The notes below the pieces were generated by a model. It had not been told where the DNA came from. It saw only the letters and a list, made by a program, of their open reading frames with translations, and ran no database searches. A program made the position numbers and the translations under genes. From positions 1 to 62,160 of the forward strand of contig JAUXXQ010000199.1 in NCBI GenBank assembly GCA_030684815.1: a stretch of DNA of 62,160 nt, written 5' to 3'. Below are positions 8,850 to 18,570 of this stretch, piece by piece. Every line of letters starts with the position of its first letter. Position 1 is the stretch's first letter. The DNA is from Methylobacter sp. (GTDB lineage: Bacteria; Pseudomonadota; Gammaproteobacteria; Methylococcales; Methylomonadaceae).

Positions 8850-9543
8850 TGGCGTCCGCGACAAAAGTGTACAGAGTCCGGCTGTCATAAATCTTTTGCC
8901 ATATCGCTGCCAATGGCAGCGATGGCGGGGCCTGCGAGTAAAGTGCAAGCGTACACAGCGCCATTAATACTGAAGCCATTAGGCTGTTATAACTGCATAA
9001 TTTAAGTGCAGTGCCGAACGACTTTTTTATTCTCGAATTGGATAAATCAACGCTATAAAGCTCATCTAACAGCAAATGGGCGATAAATCCTAAGGCAATA
9101 AAAATGCCGTTCAACCACGCATTGACTGCCGCCCAGTGCAAGTAATGATAACTGACACAGGTCATTAACAAGGCAAAAAACAGGGCAGCTAATAAAGAAT
9201 GGAAAACGCCGCGATGAACAGTAAATCGGTTAAATAAACTGAACAGACCGTAACGAACCAGTAGGTAAGTGCCGACGGCAATCATCAATAACAGATGCGG
9301 CGGGTACTGGTCTTTAAAAACAGACAGCGCCATAAATAAGGCAGTAAAAGCTAATAGATTAAATAACAGTTTTACCGGCCTTGAATTACTCGCATCAATA
9401 TCAGGCAACAATCCGCCTAAGATGCTCAGAAAAACAAACCAGGGTATATCGGTGTTAGTAATCAACTTGGCGTTAACCGCAACTACAGCTGCCCCAATGC
9501 CAACCGCTGCGGCGATGGACAAGTGAGTTTTAAAATTGGCCAT
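8830..9543 (-). CDS. DUF457/YdjM-like inner-membrane metal-dependent hydrolase
   Basis: The 237-residue protein is hydrophobic with five to six predicted membrane segments. It carries the family's conserved signatures: THLSIAAAVG near the start, LGGLLPDIDASNS with acidic residues, and TVHRGVFHSLLAALFF. These histidines and aspartates are the putative metal ligands of DUF457 proteins such as E. coli YdjM, an SOS-regulated membrane protein. Function is unproven. ATG 9543 is preferred over a TTG three codons upstream. No LexA box was recognised. Confidence 0.8.
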   Translation of the reverse strand: MANFKTHLSIAAAVGIGAAVVAVNAKLITNTDIPWFVFLSILGGLLPDIDASNSRPVKLLFNLLAFTALFMALSVFKDQYPPHLLLMIAVGTYLLVRYGLFSLFNRFTVHRGVFHSLLAALFFALLMTCVSYHYLHWAAVNAWLNGIFIALGFIAHLLLDELYSVDLSNSRIKKSFGTALKLCSYNSLMASVLMALCTLALYSQAPPSLPLAAIWQKIYDSRTLYTFVADAINQSSG

Positions 9544-9709
9544 GTAAAACAATCATCCTATAAATTCAAAAGGTGCGGATTATGACAGCATCTGTCGGTC
9601 ATTGGGCGAATGCTTAGTGTGTTTTCCCGCTCACCTGCACTCACCATTCATATTCAAAAAGTGGCAGTTATGAGATCATGCCATTACTTTTTACTGACTA
9701 CTTTTATTT

Positions 9710-11404
9710 ATGAAAACTGCGTCATTTGTCGTATTGATTGTTTTACTGAATGCTTTAGTGGGCTGGCTCACTAACCTGCCTCAAGATGTAGGCTCAGATG
9801 TACCGTCTGGAAAGCTCAACAGCTTATCTTTCGCGCCGTTTCGAGAAGGCCAAGGGCCGATGGATGAAATATTCCCCAGCCCTGAACAAATTGACGCCGA
9901 TTTACGCTTAATGGGCGAAAAAACCCATTCTATCCGCACCTACGCCAGCGCAGAAGGCAGTATGCCGGTGATTCCCGAGTTGGCAAAAAAATACGGCCTA
10001 AAAATGATTCAAGGCGCTTGGCTAGGCACTATCGAAGCGGACAATAAAGCCGAAATTGCTGAAGTCATCCGTTCCGCTAATGCCCATCCCGATGTGGTCA
10101 AACGGGTTATTGTCGGCAACGAGGTGCTGCTGCGCGGCGATTTGGAACCTGAGCAACTGGTTGAATACATACGCGAAGTCAAACGCTCGGTTAAACAGCC
10201 GGTGTCTTACGCCGATGTTTGGTCGATGTACATGAAATACCCCGACTTAATCAAGGAAGTGGATTTTGTCACCATCCATATTTTGCCCTACTGGGAAGAC
10301 GAGCCTATTACTGTAGAGCAAGCGCCGGGGCATATTGAGCGCATTTTCAAGCAAGTTCAGCAAGAAATTAACGCCATTGCCCCCGGCAAAGCCATATTAA
10401 TCGGCGAATCGGGTTGGCCGGGCGAAGGCCGTCAACGTGGCTGGGCGGTGCCTAGCGTGGTCAACGAAGCAAAATTTATCCGCGAACTCATCAAGGTGGC
10501 CAACAAGAACGGCTTTGATGTCAACATCGTCGAAGCTTTTAACCAGTCGTGGAAAAGCGAGTTTGAAGGCGTGGTCGGAGCAAACTGGGGACTTTATTCG
10601 GTCGACCGTAAAGAGGTGTTTCCATTGACCGGACGGGTCTACGAAAACCCGGCTTGGCTGGCTGAACTTATCGCGTCAACGCTGCTGTTTCTGTGTGTTG
10701 CGGTCTTTTTCTGGCGGCCGTTGCAGGCCTTGTCGCCGCTGCGTATTGCACTATTTTTAGCATTCTCGCAACTGCTTGGCGTGTTACTGGTCAACATGGC
10801 CGAACATCTTTGGTATACCAGCTATAGCGATTGGCAACGTGCGCAGACGGCACTGACGGTAGGCTTAAATGCCGTATTAGGTGGTTTGATCTTGCAGCGC
10901 GGCTATGGCTTGTTAGCCAACCAGCCGACCACCATAAAACTGGGTGCGTGGCTATACACACTCTATCTGGTGTTTGCCGGATTTGCTGTTTACCAAACCG
11001 TCGGCCTAGCGCTACACGGGCGTTATATCAGCTTTCCTACCGTAGCCGTTTACATCCCGGTTGCCGGTATTTTGTGGCTATCGTTGATCGCTTCTATCAA
11101 TCAACGCTCCTGGGCATTACAAAACAGCGAGCTTAACCGCTTGGTTGGCCATCTGAACACCAAAGCCTATCAGGACAAATGGATGGCTTACGCGCTACTG
11201 ATGGCAGGTTTGGCGCTGCTTGTGTTGGAGTCTTACGGTTTCATGGGCAGCCGCGACTTTATTCTGGCTTACCCTGATATGGCTAAGCGCATCAGTAAGG
11301 CGGCTATTTTTTCGGTAAGCAACGGCCAACTTCTGGCCTGGCTGCTGTGCCTGGTTGTTCTCGCCTTATCGCTGCTGGTTGGCCGCAATAGAAAGAACAT
11401 CTAA
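9710..11404 (+). CDS. Membrane-anchored glycoside hydrolase family 17 protein
   Basis: Residues 1-20 form a signal/anchor. Residues about 38-320 form a GH17 (beta-1,3-glucanase-like) barrel with the acid/base in VGNEVLLRG (Glu138) and the nucleophile in GESGWPGEG (Glu233). The remaining 240 residues form about eight membrane segments. In NdvB-type cyclic-glucan synthases a GH17 domain is joined to a GT2 glycosyltransferase. Here no GT2 motif is visible, so the protein may be a hydrolase/transglycosylase acting with a separate synthase. The 3' end is followed by a strong hairpin shared with htpX. Confidence 0.8.
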   Translation: MKTASFVVLIVLLNALVGWLTNLPQDVGSDVPSGKLNSLSFAPFREGQGPMDEIFPSPEQIDADLRLMGEKTHSIRTYASAEGSMPVIPELAKKYGLKMIQGAWLGTIEADNKAEIAEVIRSANAHPDVVKRVIVGNEVLLRGDLEPEQLVEYIREVKRSVKQPVSYADVWSMYMKYPDLIKEVDFVTIHILPYWEDEPITVEQAPGHIERIFKQVQQEINAIAPGKAILIGESGWPGEGRQRGWAVPSVVNEAKFIRELIKVANKNGFDVNIVEAFNQSWKSEFEGVVGANWGLYSVDRKEVFPLTGRVYENPAWLAELIASTLLFLCVAVFFWRPLQALSPLRIALFLAFSQLLGVLLVNMAEHLWYTSYSDWQRAQTALTVGLNAVLGGLILQRGYGLLANQPTTIKLGAWLYTLYLVFAGFAVYQTVGLALHGRYISFPTVAVYIPVAGILWLSLIASINQRSWALQNSELNRLVGHLNTKAYQDKWMAYALLMAGLALLVLESYGFMGSRDFILAYPDMAKRISKAAIFSVSNGQLLAWLLCLVVLALSLLVGRNRKNI

Positions 11405-11408
11405 AGCC

Positions 11409-11444
11409 AACATTCCCACACGGCAATCGCTGCGTGGGAATGTT
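11409..11444. terminator. Hairpin between convergent genes
   Basis: AACATTCCCAC and GTGGGAATGTT form a long stem between the convergent GH17 and htpX genes. The trailing T-runs are weak, so bidirectional termination is likely but not certain. Confidence 0.6.
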
Positions 11445-11470
11445 AATAAAGCAGAAAGCCAGCGTGCTGT

Positions 11471-12346
11471 TTAGCGGCTGTTTTGTAATGCGGCAATACG
11501 CTCTGCCAAAGGCGGATGGGTCATAAACAATTTGCGCACGCCGCCGCCGTTAATGCCGAAAGCCGCTAATTGTCCCGGCAGGTCTTCCGCTTCGTGCCCG
11601 CGTTGCAGAGCACGTAGGGCGGCAATCATTTTTTCCCGTCCGGCCAAGTTTGCACCACCCGCATCGGCCTTGAACTCGCGGTAACGGGAAAACCACATTA
11701 CCAGCATAGAGGCCAGAATCCCTAGCACGACTTGTGCCGCCATCTGGGTGATGTAATAAGCGGGGCCGCGCCCGCGTTCGGTTTTAAACACCACACGGTC
11801 AACAACATGGCCGATAATAGTCGCAAAAAAGTAAACAAAGGTGTTGACCACGCCCTGCATCAATGCCATTGTCACCATATCGCCGTTAGCAACATGGCTG
11901 ATTTCATGGCCGACTACGGCTTCAACTTCATCGGCACTCATGTTTTGCAGCAGACCGCTACTGACGGCCACCAGAGCACTGTTTTTGCTCATGCCGGTAG
12001 CAAAAGCGTTGGATTCAGGCGTTTGAAAAATACCGACTTCCGGCATACTGATACCGGCCTGCCTGGCCTGTTTGGTCACAATACCGATAAGCCATTGTTC
12101 GCTTTGATTTTGTGGCCGCTCGATAATATGAACGCCCATCGCCCTTTTTGCCGACCATTTGGACATTGCCAACGAAATAAAGGAACCGGTCATGCCAATC
12201 ACCGCCGACATAATTAACAGTGCATTGAGGTCAAGACCGATACCTTGGGCATCCAAAGTGCCGCTCAAACCCAAAACGTTAAAAACAATACTGACAACAA
12301 CCAATATCGCTGCATTGGTTGCAAGAAAAAGTAAAATACGCATCAT
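11471..12346 (-). CDS. htpX: Membrane zinc metalloprotease HtpX
   Basis: HtpX is an M48 peptidase of the inner membrane that degrades misfolded membrane proteins. The 291-residue product has two N-terminal membrane segments, the zinc motif HEISH (147-151), further membrane helices, and EFKADAGGA with the third zinc ligand. ATG 12346 gives MMRILLFLATN, matching the family start; the frame extends 18 codons upstream without support. Length agrees with E. coli HtpX (293). Confidence 0.95.
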   Translation of the reverse strand: MMRILLFLATNAAILVVVSIVFNVLGLSGTLDAQGIGLDLNALLIMSAVIGMTGSFISLAMSKWSAKRAMGVHIIERPQNQSEQWLIGIVTKQARQAGISMPEVGIFQTPESNAFATGMSKNSALVAVSSGLLQNMSADEVEAVVGHEISHVANGDMVTMALMQGVVNTFVYFFATIIGHVVDRVVFKTERGRGPAYYITQMAAQVVLGILASMLVMWFSRYREFKADAGGANLAGREKMIAALRALQRGHEAEDLPGQLAAFGINGGGVRKLFMTHPPLAERIAALQNSR

Positions 12347-12458
12347 AATTTTAGCCTTTTGATAAGTTAATGTTTTCTTTATATGGGGCTTGAACAACAC
12401 ATTCCAAGCCTTTCAACAGTGCTAATATAGCCGAAATTCCACTCATGGAGGTTTCTCA

Positions 12459-13565
12459 ATGTTTATTATAAAAGTAATTCTATTGTCAATACCCTGTTTA
12501 GCCTTTGCACAGCCCGGCAATCAGCAGGACATTTTAAAACAACTGCAAGTACCGGCTGGATTTAAACTGTCTATTTTTGCCGACAATGTGCCCAATGCGC
12601 GCAGTTTGGCATTGGGCGATAACGGCGTGGTGTTTGTCGGCACCGGCGCTGAAGGCAAGGTTTATGCGGTACAGGACAGCAATAACGATGGCATGGCCGA
12701 TCAGCGCCATGTCATCGCCAAGGGTTTAACCATGCCTAATGGCGTGGCCTACAAAAGCGGTGCGCTCTATGTGGCGGAAATCAGCCGCATTATCCGTTTC
12801 GACCGCATCAGCGAACAATTGGCCAAGCCGCCTAAACCCGCCGTAGTTTACGACCAATTTCCGACCGAAAAACATCACGGCTGGAAATACCTGCGTTTTG
12901 GCCCTGACAATAAGCTGTACACCACGGTCGGCGCGCCTTGCAATGTATGCGAACCCGAAAAACCGATTTATGGCTCGCTGGTAAGGTTAAATGCCGATGG
13001 CAGCGGCTTTGAAATGCTGGCCCGAGGCATCAGAAGTTCAGTGGGGTTTGATTGGCAGCCGCAAACCGACGCCCTATTTTTCACCGAGAATGGCCGCGAC
13101 CACATGGGCGATGACCAGCCGCACGATAAACTTAATCAGTGGACAACGAGCGGTGAACATTTTGGTTTCCCTTATTGTCACGGCGGCGACACCCCCGACC
13201 CCGAATTTGCAGCAGGTAAACAATGCGATGAATTTACCGCGCCGGTATGGACATTCAACGCCCATTTAGCGCCGTTGGGGATGCGTTTTTATCGCGGCAA
13301 GCAATTTCCGGTTGAATTTAAACAGCAGTTATTTGTTGCGCAACACGGCTCATGGAACCGCTCTGAACCGCACGGCTATCGCGTGGTGCTGGTGAAGTTC
13401 AAACAAAACAAGCCGGTTTCCGAACGGGTTTTCATTGACGGCTGGCTGACTAAAAAAGGTGATGTGCTGGGTCGTCCGGTCGATATTCTGGAACTGCCGG
13501 ACGGCAGCCTGCTGATTAGCGATGACAAGCGCGGCGTCATTTATAAAGTTGAGTACCATGGATAA
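12459..13565 (+). CDS. PQQ-dependent sorbosone/glucose-type dehydrogenase, exported
   Basis: This 368-residue protein has a signal peptide cleaved near residue 17 (CLAFA). Its beta-propeller is of the soluble glucose/sorbosone dehydrogenase class, which oxidises sugars in the periplasm with pyrroloquinoline quinone. Recognisable blocks are MPNGVAYKSGALYVAE, EKHHGWKYLRFGPDNKLY, FTENGRDHMGDDQPHDKLN, HLAPLGMRFYRG and AQHGSWNR. Some family members lack PQQ activity, so substrate and cofactor are inferred. GGAGG stands 8 bases before the ATG. The next gene overlaps its end by 8 bases. Confidence 0.85.
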   Translation: MFIIKVILLSIPCLAFAQPGNQQDILKQLQVPAGFKLSIFADNVPNARSLALGDNGVVFVGTGAEGKVYAVQDSNNDGMADQRHVIAKGLTMPNGVAYKSGALYVAEISRIIRFDRISEQLAKPPKPAVVYDQFPTEKHHGWKYLRFGPDNKLYTTVGAPCNVCEPEKPIYGSLVRLNADGSGFEMLARGIRSSVGFDWQPQTDALFFTENGRDHMGDDQPHDKLNQWTTSGEHFGFPYCHGGDTPDPEFAAGKQCDEFTAPVWTFNAHLAPLGMRFYRGKQFPVEFKQQLFVAQHGSWNRSEPHGYRVVLVKFKQNKPVSERVFIDGWLTKKGDVLGRPVDILELPDGSLLISDDKRGVIYKVEYHG

Positions 13566-14172
13566 ACAATTCAAGGTATTCAACAAGGAAAGCGTTTATC
13601 AGGGCTTTTTCCGTGTCGAAAAATATCGCCTTAAACACACCTTGTTCGGCGGCGGCTGGAGCACGGAAATTACCCGCGAATTGTTCATGCGCGGCAGCTG
13701 CGTTGCAGTTTTGCTCTATGATCCCGATGCCGATAAGGTGGTATTAATAGAGCAATTCAGGGCAGGCGCGCTGTTAAATCCCGACAAGGCCTGGCTGGTG
13801 GAAATTGTGGCGGGGGCAATCGAAGAAGGCGAATCAGCCGAGGATGTTGCTTATCGCGAATCGCTGGAAGAGGCAGGTTGTGAAATACAGAAATTGTTGC
13901 TGATCAACGAGTTCTACACCACGCCGGGTGGCTCATCAGAGCGGATTAGCCTGTTTTGCGGCAAAGTGGACAGTTCCGAAGTGGGCGGCATTCATGGCTT
14001 AGATCATGAGGACGAAGATATTTTGGTGAGTGCCGTTGCTTTTGATCAGGCGTATAGAATGCTGGAAAAGGGGGAAATAGAATCGGCGATACCGATAATA
14101 GCCATTCAATGGCTGGCATTGAACCGGCAAAAACTTAAACAGCAATGGGGAGTGACTGCTAAACATAATTAA
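13558..14172 (+). CDS. nudF: Nudix hydrolase, ADP-ribose pyrophosphatase type
   Basis: NudF-type enzymes cleave ADP-ribose to AMP and ribose 5-phosphate. The 204-residue protein has a canonical Nudix box running from GAIEEGE through YRESLEEAG (about residues 87-107). Upstream is EQFRAGALLNPDKAWLVEIVAG, typical of ADP-ribose pyrophosphatases. ATG 13558 (MDKQFKVFNKESVYQGFF) fits the family and overlaps the upstream dehydrogenase stop by 8 bases, indicating translational coupling. cpdA, often linked to nudF in enterobacteria, lies elsewhere here. Confidence 0.9.
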   Translation: MDKQFKVFNKESVYQGFFRVEKYRLKHTLFGGGWSTEITRELFMRGSCVAVLLYDPDADKVVLIEQFRAGALLNPDKAWLVEIVAGAIEEGESAEDVAYRESLEEAGCEIQKLLLINEFYTTPGGSSERISLFCGKVDSSEVGGIHGLDHEDEDILVSAVAFDQAYRMLEKGEIESAIPIIAIQWLALNRQKLKQQWGVTAKHN

Positions 14173-14350
14173 ACAGAACACGGATAACACTGATGAAACC
14201 GATAATCACTGATTAAAAGCCCGGCTATTATTTTAAATATACCCATGTAAATCCGTCTTATCTGTGTCGTCCGTCGACTTGTATGGATGCAGGAGGTAGA
14301 GCAATGCAGGAGCAATTGCCGAGTTCTATTTTTTCGTTGAGTAGTTTTAC
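14161..14350. repeat. Dispersed intergenic repeat family A, copy 3 (long form)
   Basis: Contains GAACACGGATAACACTGATG, AATCACTGATTAAAAGC, TGTAAATCCGTCTTATCTG and TTTTTTCGTTGAGTAGTT. Relative to copy 2 it carries an extra GGATGCAGG/GCAATTGCCGAG segment, also seen in copy 1. Confidence 0.8.
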
Positions 14351-14364
14351 AATGGGCATAAACA

Positions 14365-14391
14365 ATAAAGCCCTGCAGTACAGGGCTTTAT
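14365..14391. terminator. Bidirectional terminator between nudF and ihfB
   Basis: ATAAAGCCCTG and CAGGGCTTTAT form a perfect stem with A- and T-rich flanks. It is placed to stop ihfB transcription on the minus strand. Confidence 0.85.
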
Positions 14392-14395
14392 CAAT

Positions 14396-14701
14396 TTAAT
14401 CGACTATCTTACATTTTTCCCGCGAAGCATCTACGCGATCACGAAGCTCCTTACCCGGTTTAAAATGCGGCACATACTTTTTCGATAAGGCTACCGATTC
14501 ACCGGTTTTAGGATTACGCCCCATGCGAGGAGGACGTAAATGCAGTGAAAAACTACCAAAACCCCTAATCTCGATTCTTTCGCCGGAAGATAACGCTTGA
14601 TTCATTTGTTCAATAATACATTTGACCGCTATCTCTACATCCTTCTGAGCCAGATGCGGCTGATGTCTAGCAAGTGCTTCAATTAGTTCTGATTTTGTCA
14701 C
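14396..14701 (-). CDS. ihfB: Integration host factor subunit beta
   Basis: IHF-beta pairs with IHF-alpha to bend DNA in recombination, replication and transcription, including at sigma-54 promoters. The 101-residue protein shows the HU/IHF fold, with the signature [20 protein letters not shown] and the DNA-intercalating proline in RNPKTGE. The short C-terminal tail is slightly longer than in E. coli (94). It follows rpsA, as in most gammaproteobacteria, but a terminator-like hairpin separates the two. Confidence 0.96.
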   Translation of the reverse strand: MTKSELIEALARHQPHLAQKDVEIAVKCIIEQMNQALSSGERIEIRGFGSFSLHLRPPRMGRNPKTGESVALSKKYVPHFKPGKELRDRVDASREKCKIVD

Positions 14702-14732
14702 ATTCTATCCTGCAAAAAAACAAATAAAATAA

Positions 14733-14760
14733 AAGGGGTAGGCACATGTACCCACCCCTT
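14733..14760 (-). terminator. Terminator between rpsA and ihfB
   Basis: On the minus strand AAGGGGTGGGTAC pairs with the complementary GTGCCTACCCCTT and is followed by TTTTATTTTATTTG. It lies 10 bases after rpsA and would attenuate readthrough into ihfB. Confidence 0.8.
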
Positions 14761-14770
14761 CATGATTTTT

Positions 14771-16441
14771 TTATTTTTCCAGTTGCTTAAAGAGATCAGC
14801 AAAAGTAGATGTAGGGGCTACATTCACAGATTGTTGAGAATGATCTTTGATAGTATGAGTTTCTTCGTCACTGTCTTTCGCTTTAATAGATAAAGAAATT
14901 GACTTGCTCTTCTTGTCTACGCCAATGAACTTGGCTTCAACTTCATCACCTTCTTTCAACAAGGTTCTGGCATCTTCAACGCGGTCGCGTTGAATTTCGG
15001 AAGCGCGTAAGTAACCTTCAACATGATCAGCTAACGTGATAACCGCACCTTTAGCATCAACTTCCTTAACCGTTCCTTTTACCAGGCTGCCTTTTTCATA
15101 AGTGGCCAGGAAGTTTTGGAAAGGGTCTTGTTCCAGTTGTTTGATACCTAAAGAGATACGCTCACGCTCAGAATCAACGGCTAAAATAACAGTTTCCAGC
15201 TCATCGCCTTTCTTGAAATCACGAACCGACGCTTCGCCTTCTTCTGCCCAAGAAATATCGGACATGTGAACTAAGCCATCGATACCGCCATCCAGACCGA
15301 TGAAAATACCAAAATCAGTGATTGATTTGATTTTTCCTGAGATCTTGTCGCCTTTGTTGTGCGTTGCGGCAAACTCATCCCAAGGATTGGTTTTGCACTG
15401 TTTCATGCCTAAAGAAATACGACGACGTTCTTCGTCAATTTCCAGCACCATAACTTCGACTTCATCGCCCAACTGAACGAGTTTGGAAGGATTGACGTTT
15501 TTGTTAGTCCAGTCCATTTCAGAAACGTGAACCAAACCTTCTACGCCTTCTTCAATTTCAACAAAGCAACCGTAGTCGGTCAGGTTGTTTACTTTACCGA
15601 ATACGCGTGTACCCGCTGGGTAGCGACGGGCGATGTTTTGCCATGGATCTTCACCCATTTGTTTCATGCCTAATGAAACGCGGTTTTTATCCTTGTCGTA
15701 TTTCAGGACTTTAACTTTAATTTCCTGACCGATTTCCACACACTCAGACGGATGACGCACGCGTCTCCAAGCCATATCGGTGATGTGCAACAGACCGTCA
15801 ATGCCGCCAAGGTCGATAAACGCGCCGTAATCGGTCAGGTTCTTAACGATACCGGTAACCACTGCGCCTTCTTCCAGCGTTTTCAGCAATTCTTCGCGTT
15901 CTGCACTGTATTCCTTTTCGACTACTGCACGACGTGACAGGACAACGTTGTTGCGTTTTTGGTCGATTTTGATAACTTTGAATTCGAGGTCACGATTTTC
16001 CAGGAAAGTCGTGTCTCTGATTGGGCGAACATCAACCAATGAACCCGGCAAGAACGCACGCAATGCGCCAACCGCTACAGTGAAACCGCCGCGAACTTTG
16101 CCGGTAATGCGACCGACAATAGTGGCTTCTTTATCAAATGCATGTTCAAGTTCAGACCAAGCTTTATTTTTCTTCGCTTTATCACGAGAAAGAAGCGTAG
16201 CACCTAGACCGTCTTCAAATAAATCAAGGGCAACCTCGACTTCGTCGCCAATGGCAACTTCTAATTCGCCATCGTTATTTAGAAACTGCCATTTTGGAAT
16301 GACACCTTCCGATTTAGAATGGGTGCTGACGATGATCATATCGTTTTCGATATCAACAACCGTACCCATTAACATGGCACCAGGACGCATTTCCGTCTTG
16401 ATTAGACTTTCTTCAAATAATTCAGCAAAGCTTTCGCTCAT
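14771..16441 (-). CDS. rpsA: 30S ribosomal protein S1
   Basis: S1 binds mRNA on the 30S subunit and helps initiation on structured leaders. The 556-residue product matches E. coli (557) and consists of six S1 (OB-fold) repeats, with signatures such as [20 protein letters not shown] and [23 protein letters not shown] 16441 ([12 protein letters not shown]) fits the family; eleven upstream codons are excluded. It lies between cmk and ihfB, as in related genomes. A terminator for cmk sits just upstream, so rpsA probably has its own promoter. Confidence 0.98.
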   Translation of the reverse strand: MSESFAELFEESLIKTEMRPGAMLMGTVVDIENDMIIVSTHSKSEGVIPKWQFLNNDGELEVAIGDEVEVALDLFEDGLGATLLSRDKAKKNKAWSELEHAFDKEATIVGRITGKVRGGFTVAVGALRAFLPGSLVDVRPIRDTTFLENRDLEFKVIKIDQKRNNVVLSRRAVVEKEYSAEREELLKTLEEGAVVTGIVKNLTDYGAFIDLGGIDGLLHITDMAWRRVRHPSECVEIGQEIKVKVLKYDKDKNRVSLGMKQMGEDPWQNIARRYPAGTRVFGKVNNLTDYGCFVEIEEGVEGLVHVSEMDWTNKNVNPSKLVQLGDEVEVMVLEIDEERRRISLGMKQCKTNPWDEFAATHNKGDKISGKIKSITDFGIFIGLDGGIDGLVHMSDISWAEEGEASVRDFKKGDELETVILAVDSERERISLGIKQLEQDPFQNFLATYEKGSLVKGTVKEVDAKGAVITLADHVEGYLRASEIQRDRVEDARTLLKEGDEVEAKFIGVDKKSKSISLSIKAKDSDEETHTIKDHSQQSVNVAPTSTFADLFKQLEK

Positions 16442-16494
16442 ATTCCATTCCCAAGCTTGTCGAAACACGAACAAGCCTTTTCTTTATCAAAGTT

Positions 16495-16526
16495 AAAAAA
16501 AAAGATCACGCCCAAACATTGGGGTG
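16495..16526 (-). terminator. Terminator after cmk
   Basis: On the minus strand CACCCCAA pairs with TTGGGCGTG (one bulge), followed by a run of nine T. Confidence 0.8.
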
Positions 16527-16542
16527 ACCACGTAAAAAATCC

Positions 16543-17199
16543 TTAACGGATTAAATTCAGCACTTCGTCAATAACCGCATCAAGCGTCATCTCCGAAGAA
16601 TCGATATAAAGCGCGCCATCCGCCATCGCTAACGGAGCATTCTTACGCTCACTATCGCGACGATCGCGCTCTTCTATCTCAGTTGTTATCTGCAATAGGT
16701 TAGCATCAATCCCTTTTTCTATCAACTGTTTATATCGTCTTCTGGCTCTTTCAACAGCACTGGCGGTTAAAAACACCTTGTTTTCAGCATCGGGGAAAAC
16801 GACCGTCCCCATATCGCGCCCATCAGCAACCAAGCCGGGTAATTGCTTAAAATCCTGTTGCTTTTGCAATAAAACCCGCCTGACTTCGGGTAATGCGGCA
16901 ATAATGGAAGCAGCACTACCCGTACTTTCGAGTCCTAACTTGGCAGTTATGTCCACACTATCCAATCTGACGACCAATTCATCATGGCAATCGAATTCCA
17001 GCGCCATCGTCTGCGCCACGCTGACAATAGCCGATTCATCAGCAAGATCAACGCCTTGTTTCAACACGGCGATAGCCAATGAGCGGTAAATAGAACCGCT
17101 ATCGAGATAATTCCAGCCCAGTTTTTTTGCGACCGCCCGACTCACCGTGCCTTTTCCGGCCCCGCTAGGGCCATCAATGGTCAATACCGGAATAGTCAT
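16543..17199 (-). CDS. cmk: Cytidylate kinase
   Basis: Cmk phosphorylates CMP and dCMP with ATP. The 218-residue protein starts MTIPVLTIDGPSGAGKGT with its P-loop (residues 9-17). It also has the CMP-binding SGSIYRSLA and GRDMGTVVFPDA motifs and the lid ERDRRDSER. ATG 17199 overlaps the aroA stop codon by one base (TAATG), so translation is coupled. Five codons upstream are excluded. It is the last gene of the aromatic supra-operon before rpsA. Confidence 0.97.
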   Translation of the reverse strand: MTIPVLTIDGPSGAGKGTVSRAVAKKLGWNYLDSGSIYRSLAIAVLKQGVDLADESAIVSVAQTMALEFDCHDELVVRLDSVDITAKLGLESTGSAASIIAALPEVRRVLLQKQQDFKQLPGLVADGRDMGTVVFPDAENKVFLTASAVERARRRYKQLIEKGIDANLLQITTEIEERDRRDSERKNAPLAMADGALYIDSSEMTLDAVIDEVLNLIR

Positions 17200-18569
17200 T
17201 AGTCTTCCCTGCACACCAAATCAAGACCCAAGCGTAAGGCCAGGTCCCTAAACTCAGGGAATGAGGTATTGACGTTTTCGCAATCATGAACAGTAATCGG
17301 CGCATTAGCGCGTAAGCCGGCAATGGAAAACGACATTGCAATCCGATGATCGCCATGCGAAATAACCTCTCCGCCGCCTATCGAACCACCTTGAATAATC
17401 ATGCCGTCCTCGGTCGATTGGGCATCCACGCCCAAAATTTGCAAACCGTCCGCCATCACTTGAATGCGGTCTGATTCTTTCACCCGCAACTCTTCGGCGC
17501 CGGTTAAGCGGGTTTGGCCTTCTGCACAGGCAGCAGCGACAAACAGCACCGGAAATTCGTCAATCGCCAATGGCACTAAATGCTCAGGAATATCAATGCC
17601 TTTCAGCGGGCTATAAACCACATGCAAATCAGCGACCGGCTCGCCGCCGACGGTGCGCTCGTTCAACACTTCAATGTTCGCGCCCATCAATCTGAGGATA
17701 TCGATGATCCCTGTACGCGTTGGATTAACGCCGACATGCTTCAGCAACAAATCCGAACCCGGCGCAATCGATGCGCCAACCAGAAAAAATGCCGCCGATG
17801 AAATGTCGCTGGGCACGTCAATATCGGTGGCCGTCAAACTGCCTTCAGCGCTAATGCTGACTTTCGCCGCGCCTGCTCCCGGCAGGCCTGCGGCATACAC
17901 ACCATCCTTGGCGATACTGCCTTCTTGCTTCACCGGATAACTAAACCCGGTCAACATACGCTCGGTATGGTCACGGGTCGGCGCAGGCTCAGTCACCGTG
18001 GTGACGCCTTGCGCGTACATACCGGCCAACAACAAACAGGATTTAACCTGGGCGCTGGCAATCGGCATCGCATAATCAATAGCGGTCAACTGCCCTGCTT
18101 TGCCGGTAATATGCAATGGCGCCGTGCCTTTTTCCGTAGTTTTTATATCGGCGCCCATCATTGCCAACGGATCGGTAACCCGCTTCATCGGTCTGCCGGA
18201 CAAAGACTTGTCGCCGGTCAAAACTGAATTAAATGCTTGACCCGCCAATAAACCGCTCAGCAAACGCATCGATGTGCCGGAATTTCCCAGATACAAATCG
18301 TTTTTGGGCGCTTTTAGCCCATGCTTGCCGACGCCGTGTATCGTCAATTCGCCATTGACCGGGCCTTCAATTTCAACGCCCATATCGCGAAACGCCTGCA
18401 AAGTCGCCAGCGCATCTTCCGCTTCGAGAAAGCCTTTAACGTGGGTCACGCCGGTCGCCAGCGAACCCAGCATAATGGAGCGGTGCGACATCGATTTATC
18501 GCCGGGCACCCGTGCTTCGCCTTGTAATTTGCCGCCGGGTTGTACCTGAAATGTAATTGATTTTGACAT
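17199..18569 (-). CDS. aroA: 3-phosphoshikimate 1-carboxyvinyltransferase (EPSP synthase)
   Basis: AroA joins phosphoenolpyruvate to shikimate 3-phosphate in the shikimate pathway and is the glyphosate target. The 456-residue protein is longer than E. coli AroA (427). It shows PGDKSMSHRSIMLGSLA, LGNSGTSMRLLSGLL, IASAQVKSCLLLAG, TRDHTERML and DEFPVLFVAAA. SAQVK and RDHTE match motifs described for class II, glyphosate-tolerant enzymes such as CP4. ATG 18569 is chosen; a 40-codon upstream extension lies inside tyrA. The tyrA stop is one base upstream. Confidence 0.96.
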   Translation of the reverse strand: MSKSITFQVQPGGKLQGEARVPGDKSMSHRSIMLGSLATGVTHVKGFLEAEDALATLQAFRDMGVEIEGPVNGELTIHGVGKHGLKAPKNDLYLGNSGTSMRLLSGLLAGQAFNSVLTGDKSLSGRPMKRVTDPLAMMGADIKTTEKGTAPLHITGKAGQLTAIDYAMPIASAQVKSCLLLAGMYAQGVTTVTEPAPTRDHTERMLTGFSYPVKQEGSIAKDGVYAAGLPGAGAAKVSISAEGSLTATDIDVPSDISSAAFFLVGASIAPGSDLLLKHVGVNPTRTGIIDILRLMGANIEVLNERTVGGEPVADLHVVYSPLKGIDIPEHLVPLAIDEFPVLFVAAACAEGQTRLTGAEELRVKESDRIQVMADGLQILGVDAQSTEDGMIIQGGSIGGGEVISHGDHRIAMSFSIAGLRANAPITVHDCENVNTSFPEFRDLALRLGLDLVCRED

Positions 18570-18570
18570 A

